Shown: piece by piece, positions 13,876 to 21,867 of the stretch | How positions within the stretch are numbered: the first letter of the stretch is position 1 | Layout: every line of letters begins with the position of its first letter | Origin: an uncultured Chloroflexota bacterium | GTDB taxonomy: Bacteria; Chloroflexota; Limnocylindria; Limnocylindrales; CSP1-4 | Direction of reading: 5' to 3' | Assembly (NCBI GenBank): GCA_903928275.1 | Contig: CAIYQJ010000246.1 | Span: 1 to 26,617 of the forward strand | DNA: 26,617 nt | Made by a program: the position numbers and the translations under genes | Notes under the pieces: generated by a model | The model's input: only the letters and a program-made list of their open reading frames with translations | What the model was told of the DNA's origin: nothing | Databases searched by the model: none

Positions 13876-15402
13876 ATGCCCTCCGTCGACGCGCCGCCCG
13901 GCAGGTCCGGCACCGCGGCCGAGTCTCCGAGCGCCACGCGCGCACCCGGCTCGCGGCCGGATGCCCGTCTCGTCGCGGCGGTCGCCACGGGCACGATCCT
14001 CAACCCGGTCAACTCCTCGATGATCGCCGTGGCGCTCGTGCCGATCGCGGCGTCCTTCGGAGTCGACACGGCCGCGTCCACCTGGCTCATCTCGGCCTTC
14101 TTCCTCGCGGCGGCGATCGCGATGCCGCTCATGGGCCGTTTCGCGGACCTGTTCGGGCCGCGGCGGACCTTCCTCACCGGGCTCGTCGTCGTGGGGATCT
14201 CGGCAGCGGCGGGAACGGTCGCGCCGAGCTTCGGGGTGCTCATCCTCTGCCGCGTGGCGATGGCGTTCGGCACATCGACCGCCTACCCGTCCGGGCTGGC
14301 GATGTTCCGCGCCAGGGACCCGCACGGGGACGCGCCGGCGGGCGCGCTCGCGATCCTCGGCATCGTCTCGTCCGTCATGGCCGCGGCCGGCCCCGTGCTC
14401 GGCGGCATCCTCGTCGCCACGGTCGGCTGGCAGGGCATCTTCTTCGTGAACGTGCCGGTCGTGGTCGTCGGGTTCCTCATCGCGTTCCGGTGGCTGCCCG
14501 CCGATCCGCCGCCGTCCGTCGCCGTGTCATTCCGGTCTCCGGCCGGGATCGCCGACTTCATCGACGCGATCGACGCGATCGGCATCGTGCTCTTCGCCTC
14601 CATGTTCATCGGCCTGCTCGCGTTCATCGTCGCGCTCCCGACCGGCGTCGAGCCCGTGCTCCTGGTCCTGGCGGTCGCGAGCGCGGCGCTCCTCGTCGTC
14701 CGCGAGCTGCGGGCACGGGCACCGTTCGTGGACCTGAGGATGCTCGCCCATCAGCCCACCCTGGTCTGGCTGTACGCGCAGTTCGCCGGCGTGAACCTCG
14801 TCTTCTACGGCGTGTTCTTCGGGCTCCCGATCTGGCTCGAGGACGTGCGCGGGTTCTCGGCGGCCCAGTCCGGCCCGCTCCTGCTCCCGCTCGCCGGGAT
14901 CGGCATCCTCGCCGCGCCGGTCGCCGCGCGGATCGTGTCGAAGCGCGGTCCCGCGCCGGCGATCATCATCGGGTCGGTCGCGCTGCTCATCGGTTGCATC
15001 CCCCTCGCGGCATTCGGGGACACCACGCCGATCATCGTGATCCTCGTCGTGGGCGCGATCCTCGGCATCCCCTCGGCGTTCAACAACCTGGGCCTCCAGG
15101 CGGCGTTGTACGAGGCGACCCCCGCGAGCCTCATGGGCACCGCCTCCGGCCAGTTCCAGACGTTCCGCTACACCGGCGCGATCGGCGCCTCCGCCATCCT
15201 GGGCATCGTCTTCGCCGGCGGCGCGACCAGCGAGGGCCTGGACCAGCTCGCGACCATCTTCATCGTCGTGAGCGCCGCGCTCGTGGTCGCGAGCGTCGCC
15301 GGTGCGCGCCTGGCACGACGGCACGCGCTCAAGCCGATCTCGCTGCTCGAGGCGGAGGAGGCCGAGTTCGTCGGACCGGTGCCCCCGGCCGAATCGGTCT
15401 GA
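13876..15402 (+). CDS. MFS transporter, DHA2 (EmrB/QacA, 14-TM) type
   Basis: 508 residues, inner-membrane drug/proton antiporter family. Seen: a polar N-terminus of about 30 residues, about 14 hydrophobic segments, the loop 2-3 motif A as GRFADLFGPRR (residues 87-97), the ASTWLISAFFLA segment of TM2, the GPVLGGILVATVGWQGIFFVNVP stretch (motif C followed by the W-R-x-I-F-xxN-xP-like region, here WQGIFFVNVP), and the long central cytoplasmic/extra-TM part typical of 14-TM members. Substrate cannot be deduced; export of a drug-like or acidic metabolite is usual in the family. ATG 13876 has GAGG at 13863-13866. It diverges from lhgO under a shared palindromic promoter, which suggests a common inducer. 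It converges on the metallophosphoesterase gene with 31 bases between stops. Confidence 0.88.
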   Translation: MPSVDAPPGRSGTAAESPSATRAPGSRPDARLVAAVATGTILNPVNSSMIAVALVPIAASFGVDTAASTWLISAFFLAAAIAMPLMGRFADLFGPRRTFLTGLVVVGISAAAGTVAPSFGVLILCRVAMAFGTSTAYPSGLAMFRARDPHGDAPAGALAILGIVSSVMAAAGPVLGGILVATVGWQGIFFVNVPVVVVGFLIAFRWLPADPPPSVAVSFRSPAGIADFIDAIDAIGIVLFASMFIGLLAFIVALPTGVEPVLLVLAVASAALLVVRELRARAPFVDLRMLAHQPTLVWLYAQFAGVNLVFYGVFFGLPIWLEDVRGFSAAQSGPLLLPLAGIGILAAPVAARIVSKRGPAPAIIIGSVALLIGCIPLAAFGDTTPIIVILVVGAILGIPSAFNNLGLQAALYEATPASLMGTASGQFQTFRYTGAIGASAILGIVFAGGATSEGLDQLATIFIVVSAALVVASVAGARLARRHALKPISLLEAEEAEFVGPVPPAESV

Positions 15403-15433
15403 CCCTCGCCGACCCTCGCGGCGCGGCGGGCCG

Positions 15434-16978
15434 CTACGGCGCCGGCGTCACGGGCGTGCACGCGATGGAGCCGGGCGCCAGCCGGCAGGTCGCCCATGGG
15501 CCCTTGCCCGTCTCGAAGCGGACGCCCGTGAAGACACCCGGAGCCGTCGTCGGCCGGAAGAGCGCCCACCCGAACGTGAACGTCGTCACCCCCGCGGTGG
15601 GCGCCGGGACAGGCGGCACGTTGGGCGCGACCGGCGTGCCGTCCTTCCCGAGCAGCGGGCCGCCGGTCACCGGGTCCGTCAGCGGGCCGTAGGTTGGGAG
15701 CGTCCCGCCCTGGTCGGCCTTGTCGAGCAACGTCCCGCCGTCCCCGAGCGTGAGCTGGGCCGGCCGGCCCGGGATCGTCACCGTCTGGAAGAGGTGCAGG
15801 TGCCCGGACCAGATCGCGGCGAAGGGCCGGATGACCGGGTCGAGGACTGCCTGCAGGGTCAGGCTCGTCCACGTGGGCAGCTTCGACTGGCCGCCGAAGC
15901 GCTCCCACGCGTACACGGGTGCGTGGGTGACGAGCCACCCGGTGGCGCCGGACCTGCGCAGGAGCGCCACGGCCCGCCTGCCCTGGTATGCGAACGAATC
16001 CGCGTTCGTGACGACGGTGTCGTTCGAGTTCGAGGTGTCGAGCATGACGAGGTCGATCGTGCCGAGTCGAGCGACCCACGCAGGCTGCATGAGCGTCGGC
16101 GCGGGGTGCAGGGGGTCGACGATCGCGGGGTAGGCGCGCTGGCACGTGTCGGCGGGGCTCACGCCCGGATCGACCAGGAAGAAGTACCCGGTCCCGGCCC
16201 TGTCGCAGCGCTCGTGGTTGCCGCGGGCGAGGACGAGCGGCGCGGCCTGGAAGAGCGCCTTGGCCGGCCCGAACCAGTCGGCCTTCCAGCCGGCATAGGT
16301 GTCCTCGTTCGGGCTCCCGGGAGGATTCACCGGCGGGCTGCCCGCGCACATCGCCGCGTAGGGCTCCACGGACGGGCAGTCGGACTCGCGATAGAAGTAG
16401 TCGCCCGTGTCGAGGATGACATCTGGCTTCGCGGCCGCGATCTCGCCGGCGGTCCGCGCGAGCGGGAACGCCGCCGGGTCGTTGCAGTCCTGGACCTGGT
16501 ACGTGGTGAGCGTGGCGGGCGGGGTCGGCGGGTACGTCGCGATCCGACAGCCGGAGTCACCGAAGACCGCGATCCGCTGGGGCGTTCCCGTGGGCAGCAG
16601 GGGCAGTCGCAGGCCGCCGACGGACGCCCGGGCGAGGCCCGGCGGCAGCGCGACGCGGCAGACCGTGATGCCCTCGAAGCCGAGGCTCCCGACCGGGACG
16701 GGGACGACCCGCATCCCGATGCGAAGGGCCGTGCCACGGGTCGTCGAGGCGATGACAGGCGGGCAGGCCGCGCCGGGCGACTCGATGATCACGCGTGCCA
16801 CCATCTGGCTCGGGCTCACGGAGGTCGGTGCGACCATGGTGAACGCGTAGGCGACGCGCGGCGCGGCTACCGCGACGGGCGGCGGGGCCGCGACCACGGG
16901 GACGGGCCCGACGAGCGCCGCGAGGATGGCGGAGACCGAGGCGACGACGGCGATCGGGACGCTCCTGCGAGACGACAT
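15434..16978 (-). CDS. Secreted metallophosphoesterase (calcineurin-like)
   Basis: 514 residues. Seen: signal peptide (MSSRRSVPIAVVASVSAILAALVG, cleavage after the Ala-rich stretch near residue 31), an N-terminal beta-rich domain of about 100 residues, then the calcineurin-like phosphoesterase domain with all metal motifs: AVFGDSGCR (Asp141), ILDTGDYFYR (GD 192-193), ARGNHERC (GNHE 253-256), LVTHAPVY (His352) and WSGHLHLFQ (GHLH 392-395). It should therefore bind two metal ions and hydrolyse phosphate esters outside the cell. Ten Cys residues, several in pairs around inserted loops, suggest disulfides. The start at 16978 follows GGAGG (16987-16991) eight bases upstream and precedes the signal peptide; a longer frame to 17005 lacks support. 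Its ribosome site may be masked by a hairpin. It lies 73 bases after the KimA-like gene, on the same strand. Confidence 0.88.
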   Translation of the reverse strand: MSSRRSVPIAVVASVSAILAALVGPVPVVAAPPPVAVAAPRVAYAFTMVAPTSVSPSQMVARVIIESPGAACPPVIASTTRGTALRIGMRVVPVPVGSLGFEGITVCRVALPPGLARASVGGLRLPLLPTGTPQRIAVFGDSGCRIATYPPTPPATLTTYQVQDCNDPAAFPLARTAGEIAAAKPDVILDTGDYFYRESDCPSVEPYAAMCAGSPPVNPPGSPNEDTYAGWKADWFGPAKALFQAAPLVLARGNHERCDRAGTGYFFLVDPGVSPADTCQRAYPAIVDPLHPAPTLMQPAWVARLGTIDLVMLDTSNSNDTVVTNADSFAYQGRRAVALLRRSGATGWLVTHAPVYAWERFGGQSKLPTWTSLTLQAVLDPVIRPFAAIWSGHLHLFQTVTIPGRPAQLTLGDGGTLLDKADQGGTLPTYGPLTDPVTGGPLLGKDGTPVAPNVPPVPAPTAGVTTFTFGWALFRPTTAPGVFTGVRFETGKGPWATCRLAPGSIACTPVTPAP

Positions 16979-16980
16979 GT

Positions 16981-17028
16981 GCACCACCTCCGAGCGGGCC
17001 GGCACGAGCCAGGCCGGGCCGGTGGTGC
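16981..17028 (-). promoter_or_regulatory. Possible ribosome-site-masking hairpin before the metallophosphoesterase
   Basis: On the minus-strand mRNA, GCACCACC (17028-17021) is complementary over all eight bases to GGTGGTGC (16988-16981). The latter begins inside the GGAGG ribosome site and covers the spacer up to two bases before the ATG at 16978. The 32 bases between contain further GC inverted repeats (CCGGC/GCCGG). In the closed form the ribosome site would be partly blocked. Regulation by a ligand, temperature or upstream translation is possible but not shown. Confidence 0.4.
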
Positions 17029-17051
17029 CACGTTACTCCCGGGCGCCGCCG

Positions 17052-19034
17052 TCAGGCGGCGCGGCGGTACGGCGCGTCGAGGACGACGATGTCGTCGCGG
17101 CCCACGAGCGCGGCTGCGACCCGTTTGCCGTTCTGGTTGTAGAGGAGCCTCTCCCACCAGTGCCGCGGCACGAGCTCGGGGATGAGCACGATCGTGACCT
17201 TCCCCGGCTCCTCCTCGGCGAGGATCTCGAGGTAGCGGACGAACGGCCGCACGAGGCTCCGGTACGGGGAGTCGACGATGACGACGTCGATGCCGGGGAC
17301 CGCGCGCTCGATGAGGTCCCGGACCCGCTCCCCGTCGCGGACGTCGGACGTGACATGGACGACGCTGACATCGGGCGAGAGCCCGCGGCCCACCTGGATC
17401 ACCTGGACGACGGCGCGCGACAGGGCGGGCGCCGCCACGATCACGCGCCGCTCGCGGTCCGGCGGGGCGAGGACGAGGCCCGACCGGACCTCGAGCTCGC
17501 GCGTCTCGGTGTCGTACGTGCGCTTCACGAAGAGCATGAGCGCGACGAGGATCGGGACGACCACGATGATGATCCACGCACCTTCGGTGAACTTCGCGAT
17601 CGCGAAGACGATCACGACGATCCCGGTCGCGAGCGCGCCGAGTGCGTTGAAGAACGCGCTCCGCCGCCACCCGGGACCCCGTTCGGCGAACCAGTGGCGG
17701 ACCATGCCCGTCTGCGAGAGCGTGAACGCCGTGTAGACGCCGAGCGCGTACAACGGGATGAGCGACTCCACGTGGCCCCCGAAGACGACCACGAGCGCCG
17801 CCGAGATGACCGCGAGCGCGACGATCCCGGTGCTGAACGCGAGGCGCTCGCCGCGGAAGGCGAGCTGGCGCGGGAAGTAGCCGTCCTTCGCGAGGATCGC
17901 GCTCACCCGCGGGAAGTCGGCGAAGCTCGTCTGCGCGGCGATGACGAGGATGCCCATCGTGGAGATCTGGAGGACGTAGTAGAGGGGCGAGGTCCCGACG
18001 GTCGCCCGGCCCACCTGAGAGAGGACCGACTCCATCTGTGCGCTCGGCACCGCGCCGCTGACGATCGCCAGGTAGGCGATCCCCGCGAGCATCACGCCGA
18101 GCAGGATGGACATCATGCCCATCGTCGTCCGGGCGTTCTGCGATTCCGGTGGCTTGAACGCCGGCACGCCGTTTGCGACCGCTTCCGTCCCCGTCAGCGC
18201 CGACGACCCGTTGGCGAACGCGCGCATGACCAGGAGGATGCTCAGGCCCTCGAGGGGCACCGGGTACGGGGTCACGCCGGTGACGTGCGGCGGGTCTCCG
18301 ATCGCGACGCGGAAGAGCCCGATGCCGATGGTGAGCAGCGTGGCGCCCAGGAAGATGTACGTGGGCCAGGCCAGGATCGATCCGCTCTCGCGGATGCCGC
18401 GCAGGTTGACGAGCATCACGGCGAGGATCGAGACGACGATGAGCTCCTCGTAGATCGGCTGCAGTGGCGGGAACGCCGAGGCGAGGTTGAAGACGCCGGC
18501 CGAGACGCTCACCGACACCGTCAGCACGTAGTCGGTGAGGAGGGCGGCCGCGGCGACCAGCCCGGGCAGCTCGCCGAGGTTCGCGCGGGCGACGATGTAG
18601 CTGCCGCCGCCGTTCGGGTACGCACGGATCGTCTGTCGATACGAGAGCGTGATGAGCACGAGGATCACGAGGACGATGCCCATGATCGGCATGAGCAGCG
18701 TGAACGCCGCCGTCCCGGCCGCGAGCAGCGTGTACATCGCCGCCTCGGGCCCGTATGCCACGGACGACATCGCGTCCGAGGAGAATACGGGCAGCGCCTT
18801 CCACTTCGGCAGGCGCTCCTCCATCTCGTCCTCGCTGGAGATCGGCTGGCCGAAGAGGCCGCGCCTGACCCGCGCGAACGCCTTGCCGGAGGCCGTGGCC
18901 GGCTCGTTCGCCGCGAGCTTCGCCGACACCACGCCGGGCGCGGTGTAGCGGAAGTAGCGGGTGTGCGGGCGATCGACGCGGACGCGCCGATCGCCGAGTT
19001 TCACGCCGGGCTTCACGCCCGGCGGTTCAGCCAC
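17052..19034 (-). CDS. APC-superfamily permease, KimA/YdaO-like (probable K+ uptake)
   Basis: 660 residues, inner membrane. Seen: a polar N-terminus of about 80 residues, then FSSDAMSSVAYGPEAAMY (residues 84-101), the TM1 signature of KimA-like APC carriers, followed by about 12 hydrophobic segments including YPNGGGSYIVARANLGELPGL and GTEAVANGVPAFKPPESQNA. A C-terminal cytoplasmic domain of about 150 residues has alternating strands and helices (VSVVHVTSDVRDG, IDVVIVDSPYRS, VTIVLIPELVPRHWWERLLYNQNG), as in KimA relatives. Bacillus KimA imports potassium with protons and is inhibited by c-di-AMP; potassium as substrate here is inferred from this resemblance and from the adjacent Kdp-type regulators. 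An amino-acid permease is the alternative. Start GTG 19034 overlaps the preceding stop by 8 bases (GTGGCTGA), so translation is probably coupled. Confidence 0.85.
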   Translation of the reverse strand: MAEPPGVKPGVKLGDRRVRVDRPHTRYFRYTAPGVVSAKLAANEPATASGKAFARVRRGLFGQPISSEDEMEERLPKWKALPVFSSDAMSSVAYGPEAAMYTLLAAGTAAFTLLMPIMGIVLVILVLITLSYRQTIRAYPNGGGSYIVARANLGELPGLVAAAALLTDYVLTVSVSVSAGVFNLASAFPPLQPIYEELIVVSILAVMLVNLRGIRESGSILAWPTYIFLGATLLTIGIGLFRVAIGDPPHVTGVTPYPVPLEGLSILLVMRAFANGSSALTGTEAVANGVPAFKPPESQNARTTMGMMSILLGVMLAGIAYLAIVSGAVPSAQMESVLSQVGRATVGTSPLYYVLQISTMGILVIAAQTSFADFPRVSAILAKDGYFPRQLAFRGERLAFSTGIVALAVISAALVVVFGGHVESLIPLYALGVYTAFTLSQTGMVRHWFAERGPGWRRSAFFNALGALATGIVVIVFAIAKFTEGAWIIIVVVPILVALMLFVKRTYDTETRELEVRSGLVLAPPDRERRVIVAAPALSRAVVQVIQVGRGLSPDVSVVHVTSDVRDGERVRDLIERAVPGIDVVIVDSPYRSLVRPFVRYLEILAEEEPGKVTIVLIPELVPRHWWERLLYNQNGKRVAAALVGRDDIVVLDAPYRRAA

Positions 19035-19371
19035 GCTCGGCGACCGACGCCCGGATGACGAAGTCGAACGCGCCGCCGCCGATCCGGATCACTGGCTCCA
19101 CCACCACATCGTACGCATCGGCGAGCAGGCGGATGGCGTCGAGGTCCGCGGTCCCCGGACCATTGGCGACGAGGACGCGCGTCGCGACTCCTCGCTGCAC
19201 GAGGAGGGCCGCAGCGGTGAGCTCGCGGTGGAGGCGGTCGGACGCGACCGCCTCCGGGTCGGCCACCGGCGCCACCGCGACGGCGAGCTGCGTGATGGAG
19301 CGCGCGGAAGCCGGGCGCCGATGCGCGCGGGCGCGGAACAGTCGGTCCGGCAGGTCGATCCACATCCTCAT
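19027..19371 (-). CDS. Small hypothetical protein coupled to the KimA-like permease
   Basis: 114 residues, no signal peptide or membrane segment, no recognised family. The middle reads as strand-helix-strand: ITQLAVAVAPVADPEAV, a helix SDRLHRELTAAALLVQRG, VATRVLVANGPGTADLDAIRLLADAYDVVVEPVI, and a final GGGAFDFVIRAS. This could be a small alpha/beta nucleotide-binding or universal-stress-like fold, but no motif proves it. ATG 19371 is chosen because TACGGT followed by GGCGGC directly precedes it, the leaderless pattern seen at other genes here; an ATG at 19422 (18 bases after the kdpE stop, with GAGG) would give a 131-residue form. Its stop overlaps the permease start, so the two proteins are probably made together. 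A regulator of the permease is a reasonable guess. Confidence 0.6.
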   Translation of the reverse strand: MRMWIDLPDRLFRARAHRRPASARSITQLAVAVAPVADPEAVASDRLHRELTAAALLVQRGVATRVLVANGPGTADLDAIRLLADAYDVVVEPVIRIGGGAFDFVIRASVAERG

Positions 19372-19377
19372 GCCGCC

Positions 19378-19383
19378 ACCGTA
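19378..19383 (-). promoter_or_regulatory. -10 box of a leaderless promoter inside the Kdp-KimA locus
   Basis: On the minus strand TACGGT is followed by GGCGGC and the ATG at 19371. It lies about 57 bases after the kdpE stop codon, so the small gene and the permease can be transcribed apart from kdpDE. The upstream 57 bases are the natural place for a KdpE site. Confidence 0.45.
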
Positions 19384-19439
19384 GGCCTCGGTCCCAAGAG
19401 GCCACGGGCTCGCGGACGTCATCGCGCCTCAACAGCTCC

Positions 19440-20162
19440 TCAACTCGGATCCGGAGGCCCCCCGGCGACGACGCGATAGCCGACGCCCGGGTCGTTGACG
19501 ACGATCCGGCCCGCCGCGCCCGTGGGATCGGCGGCAGCGAGCTTCCTTCGCAGGCGGCTGACGTACACGTGGAGGTAATGCCCCTCGTCGGAGTAGCCGC
19601 CGCCCCACACGGCCCGCAGGAGCCTCCCCGAGGTCACCACGCGGCCGGCGTGGGCGAGGAGGACCTTGAGGAGCTCGTACTCGCGGGGCGTGAGGTCCAC
19701 GGGCGCGCCCGAGACGGTGACACTCCGCCGGCCCACGTCCAGCCGGACGGGCCCGACCTCGAGGAGTCCGGTCGCGTCGGCGTCCGGTCCGGCGGCCCTG
19801 CGCATGACCGCGCGCATGCGCGAGTGGAGCTCCGCCAGGCCGTAGGGCTTCGTGAGGTAGTCGTCGGCGCCCGCGTCGAGCGCGGCCACGCGATCGCGCT
19901 CCTGGCCTCGCGCGGAGAGCACGAGGATGGGCGTCGTGGCCTCACGACGGATGTGGACGATGACGGCCATCCCGTCGATGTCGGGCAGGCCCAGGTCGAG
20001 CAGGACGAGGTCGGGCCGCGACGATCCCCACAGCCGGAGCGCGCCCCGGCCGTCCTCCGCCTCGACGACGCGATATCCGCGCGCGGCCAGGTTGACTGCC
20101 ACGGCACCGCGCGCGGCGGCGTCATCCTCCACGAGCAGGACCACGGCCCCGGTCTCGCTCAT
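19440..20162 (-). CDS. kdpE: Response regulator, KdpE/OmpR type
   Basis: 240 residues. Seen: receiver domain (residues about 7-120) with acidic pair Asp13-Asp14 in VEDDAAARG, phosphoacceptor Asp56 in LVLLDLGLPDIDG, the Thr/Ser position in ILVLSARG, and Lys105 in YLTKPYGLAEL; then a winged-helix DNA-binding domain with VRLDVGRRSVTVSGAPVDLTPREYELLKVLLAHAGRVVTSGRLLRAVWG, HYLHVYVSRLRRKL and GVGYRVV. The receiver sequence and the H-Y-L-H-V-Y-V-S-R-L-R-R-K-L helix resemble KdpE. Phosphorylated KdpE usually activates a potassium-uptake operon. The ATG overlaps the kinase stop (ATGA), so both are one operon. The likely target here is the promoter just downstream at 19378-19383, driving the KimA-like carrier. 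Assignment to KdpE rather than another OmpR-type regulator rests on the kinase partner. Confidence 0.85.
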   Translation of the reverse strand: MSETGAVVLLVEDDAAARGAVAVNLAARGYRVVEAEDGRGALRLWGSSRPDLVLLDLGLPDIDGMAVIVHIRREATTPILVLSARGQERDRVAALDAGADDYLTKPYGLAELHSRMRAVMRRAAGPDADATGLLEVGPVRLDVGRRSVTVSGAPVDLTPREYELLKVLLAHAGRVVTSGRLLRAVWGGGYSDEGHYLHVYVSRLRRKLAAADPTGAAGRIVVNDPGVGYRVVAGGPPDPS

Positions 20163-21748
20163 CGGTCGGCAGGGTCGTCCGCGGTGAGCAGGGCCACGGC
20201 GATCGCCAGGCCGCCGAGGGCGCTGCGGCGAGCCTCGACCTGGCCACCCATCGCCTCGGCGAGGCCCTTCACGACTGCGAGCCCGATGCCCATCCCGCGG
20301 GCGGCAGGGCCCCGCGTCGACGCGCGGTAGAACTTCTCGAAGAGGTGCGGGATCTCGAGCGTGGGGACGCCGGGCCCCGAGTCCTCCACGACCAGCTCCA
20401 CGCGATCGCCGCCCGTCGTGGCCGCCGCGGATACGCGGACGACCCGCTCCGGCCCCGCGTGTGCCACGGCGTTCTCGAGGAGGTTCGTGAGGATCTGGTC
20501 GACGAAGATGGGGTCGACGAGCACCGGCCGGAGGTCGGCCGGGACCTCCAGCCGTACGGAATCGCGCGCCAGCGTCGGGGCGAGCCGATCGACCACCTGC
20601 TCCACGAGGTCGGCGAGCTCGTACGGCTCCATCATCGGGCGCAGGGCGCCACCCTCGATCCGGCTGATGTCGAGGAGATTCGCGACGAGTCGGTCGAGAC
20701 GAGCCGCCTCCGCCTCCACCGTGCGCGCGGAAGCGCGCATCGCGTCGGGCGAGGCCTCGACGGCGGGGTCGGCGAGGTGACCGGCGGCGACGCGGATCGC
20801 CGAGAGCGGCGTCCGGAGATCGTGCGAGACGGAATCGAGGAGGGCGGACTTGAGCGCGTCGCTCTCCCGGGCGATCTCGGCGGCGGTCGCGTCGGCCGCC
20901 AGCCGGTCCCGCTCGACGGCCCCCGCGATCTGGTCGGCGGCCGCGACGAGGAAGCGCGTCGTCTCGTCCGTCGGGGGCTCCAGCCGTTTCGGACGGCTGG
21001 CCCAGATCGAGCCAAGCGTCGTCCCGGACGAAGCGAGCGGGACCCGGAACACGGCTTCGACCTCGTCGGGCCGGCTCCCGCCCGGAACAGCCTCCCGGAC
21101 GCGGACCCAGCCCGTCGGGACGCCCTGCGCGTCCCGGTGAAGGACGAACCGCGAGCTTGACGGCGGGCGCCGCGCGCCGCCGGCCGTGTCGGCCACGACC
21201 CGCTCGTCGAGGACGCTGGGGCCAAGGCCGCACCAGACCCGGCTCATCCGCGTCTCCGCGCGAAGGCGCTCCACGACGAGGCCGATCGCGGTGGTGACGG
21301 TCGGCGCGGTCGCGAGGTCGAGGCTGACCGCGAAGAGGACCCTGGCCTCGCGCGCCCGCTGCGTCGCCTCGCGCTCGCGATCCGCCAGGAGACCGGTGAG
21401 CCGGCCGACGACGATCGCGATGAGCAGGAACATCAGGAGGCTCAGCCACTCGGCGGGCGCCGCGATCGAGAGAGTGAACGTTGGCGCGAGGAAGAGGAAG
21501 TCGTACACGAGGAGGGCGATGACGGACGTGGCCACCGCGGGCAGAGTGCCGAGAAGCGCGGCCACGACGACGATCGCCGGGAGATACGCGGACGACGCGT
21601 CGGGCAGTCCCAGGGGGCCCTCGAGCGCAGCGACGGCGGCGGTCGACACAACGAGGAGGCCGGCGACGACGATCGCCGTCGTCACCCATCGCAGCCGGCC
21701 GGTCCAGAGCGCGCCCCACCAGGCGGGCAGGTGCATCGGGCTGGTCAT
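20159..21748 (-). CDS. Sensor histidine kinase, KdpD-like but without the N-terminal KdpD/Usp domains
   Basis: 530 residues against about 900 for full KdpD. Seen: four membrane segments (residues about 20-120, e.g. VTTAIVVAGLLVVSTAAVAAL, YLPAIVVVAALLGTLPAVATSVIALLVYDFLFL), which with AEWLSLLMFLLIAIVVGRLTGLLADRE form the DUF4118 unit of KdpD; a GAF-like cytoplasmic part (about 135-280); the phospho-acceptor His309 in LLDSVSHDLRTPLSAI; and ATPase boxes ILTNLLENAVAHA, VEDSGPGVP and GMGIGLAVVKGL. The N-terminal cytoplasmic KdpD domain, which binds ATP and, in some bacteria, c-di-AMP, is absent: the ATG at 21748 follows a TACCAT box by seven bases, and the frame upstream of it is Arg/Pro-rich noise. 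It should phosphorylate the KdpE-like regulator. Potassium sensing is inferred. Confidence 0.85.
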   Translation of the reverse strand: MTSPMHLPAWWGALWTGRLRWVTTAIVVAGLLVVSTAAVAALEGPLGLPDASSAYLPAIVVVAALLGTLPAVATSVIALLVYDFLFLAPTFTLSIAAPAEWLSLLMFLLIAIVVGRLTGLLADREREATQRAREARVLFAVSLDLATAPTVTTAIGLVVERLRAETRMSRVWCGLGPSVLDERVVADTAGGARRPPSSSRFVLHRDAQGVPTGWVRVREAVPGGSRPDEVEAVFRVPLASSGTTLGSIWASRPKRLEPPTDETTRFLVAAADQIAGAVERDRLAADATAAEIARESDALKSALLDSVSHDLRTPLSAIRVAAGHLADPAVEASPDAMRASARTVEAEAARLDRLVANLLDISRIEGGALRPMMEPYELADLVEQVVDRLAPTLARDSVRLEVPADLRPVLVDPIFVDQILTNLLENAVAHAGPERVVRVSAAATTGGDRVELVVEDSGPGVPTLEIPHLFEKFYRASTRGPAARGMGIGLAVVKGLAEAMGGQVEARRSALGGLAIAVALLTADDPADR

Positions 21749-21755
21749 GGATCGG

Positions 21756-21761
21756 ATGGTA
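21756..21761 (-). promoter_or_regulatory. -10 box of a leaderless promoter for kdpDE
   Basis: On the minus strand TACCAT is followed by seven bases (CCGATCC) and the ATG at 21748. No ribosome site is present. This supports the short form of the kinase as the native product. Confidence 0.45.
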
Positions 21762-21774
21762 GATGGACAGCGCA

Positions 21775-21800
21775 GGGCGCATCGGCCGGGCGCATGGGCC
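21775..21800. repeat. Two tandem 13-bp repeats in the kdpD/xdh divergent gap
   Basis: GGGCGCATCGGCC (21775-21787) is followed directly by GGGCGCATGGGCC (21788-21800), differing at one base. They lie just upstream of the kdpD -10 box, about where its -35 region should be. A 9-bp inverted repeat with one G-T type mismatch follows at 21812-21830. The pair could be an operator for kdpD or for the divergent molybdenum hydroxylase operon. Confidence 0.4.
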
Positions 21801-21867
21801 GACCGGCCCCCGGTCGCCCGCCGGGCGGCCCTCGCCGTCGTCGGGGAGGGCGGGCACCATCGGGCGG

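Noticed and set aside
16926..19058. A 710-codon plus-strand frame opposite the KimA-like gene
   Set aside because: Made of Asp/Glu/Arg/His-rich sequence that mirrors membrane-protein codons on the other strand; no domain.
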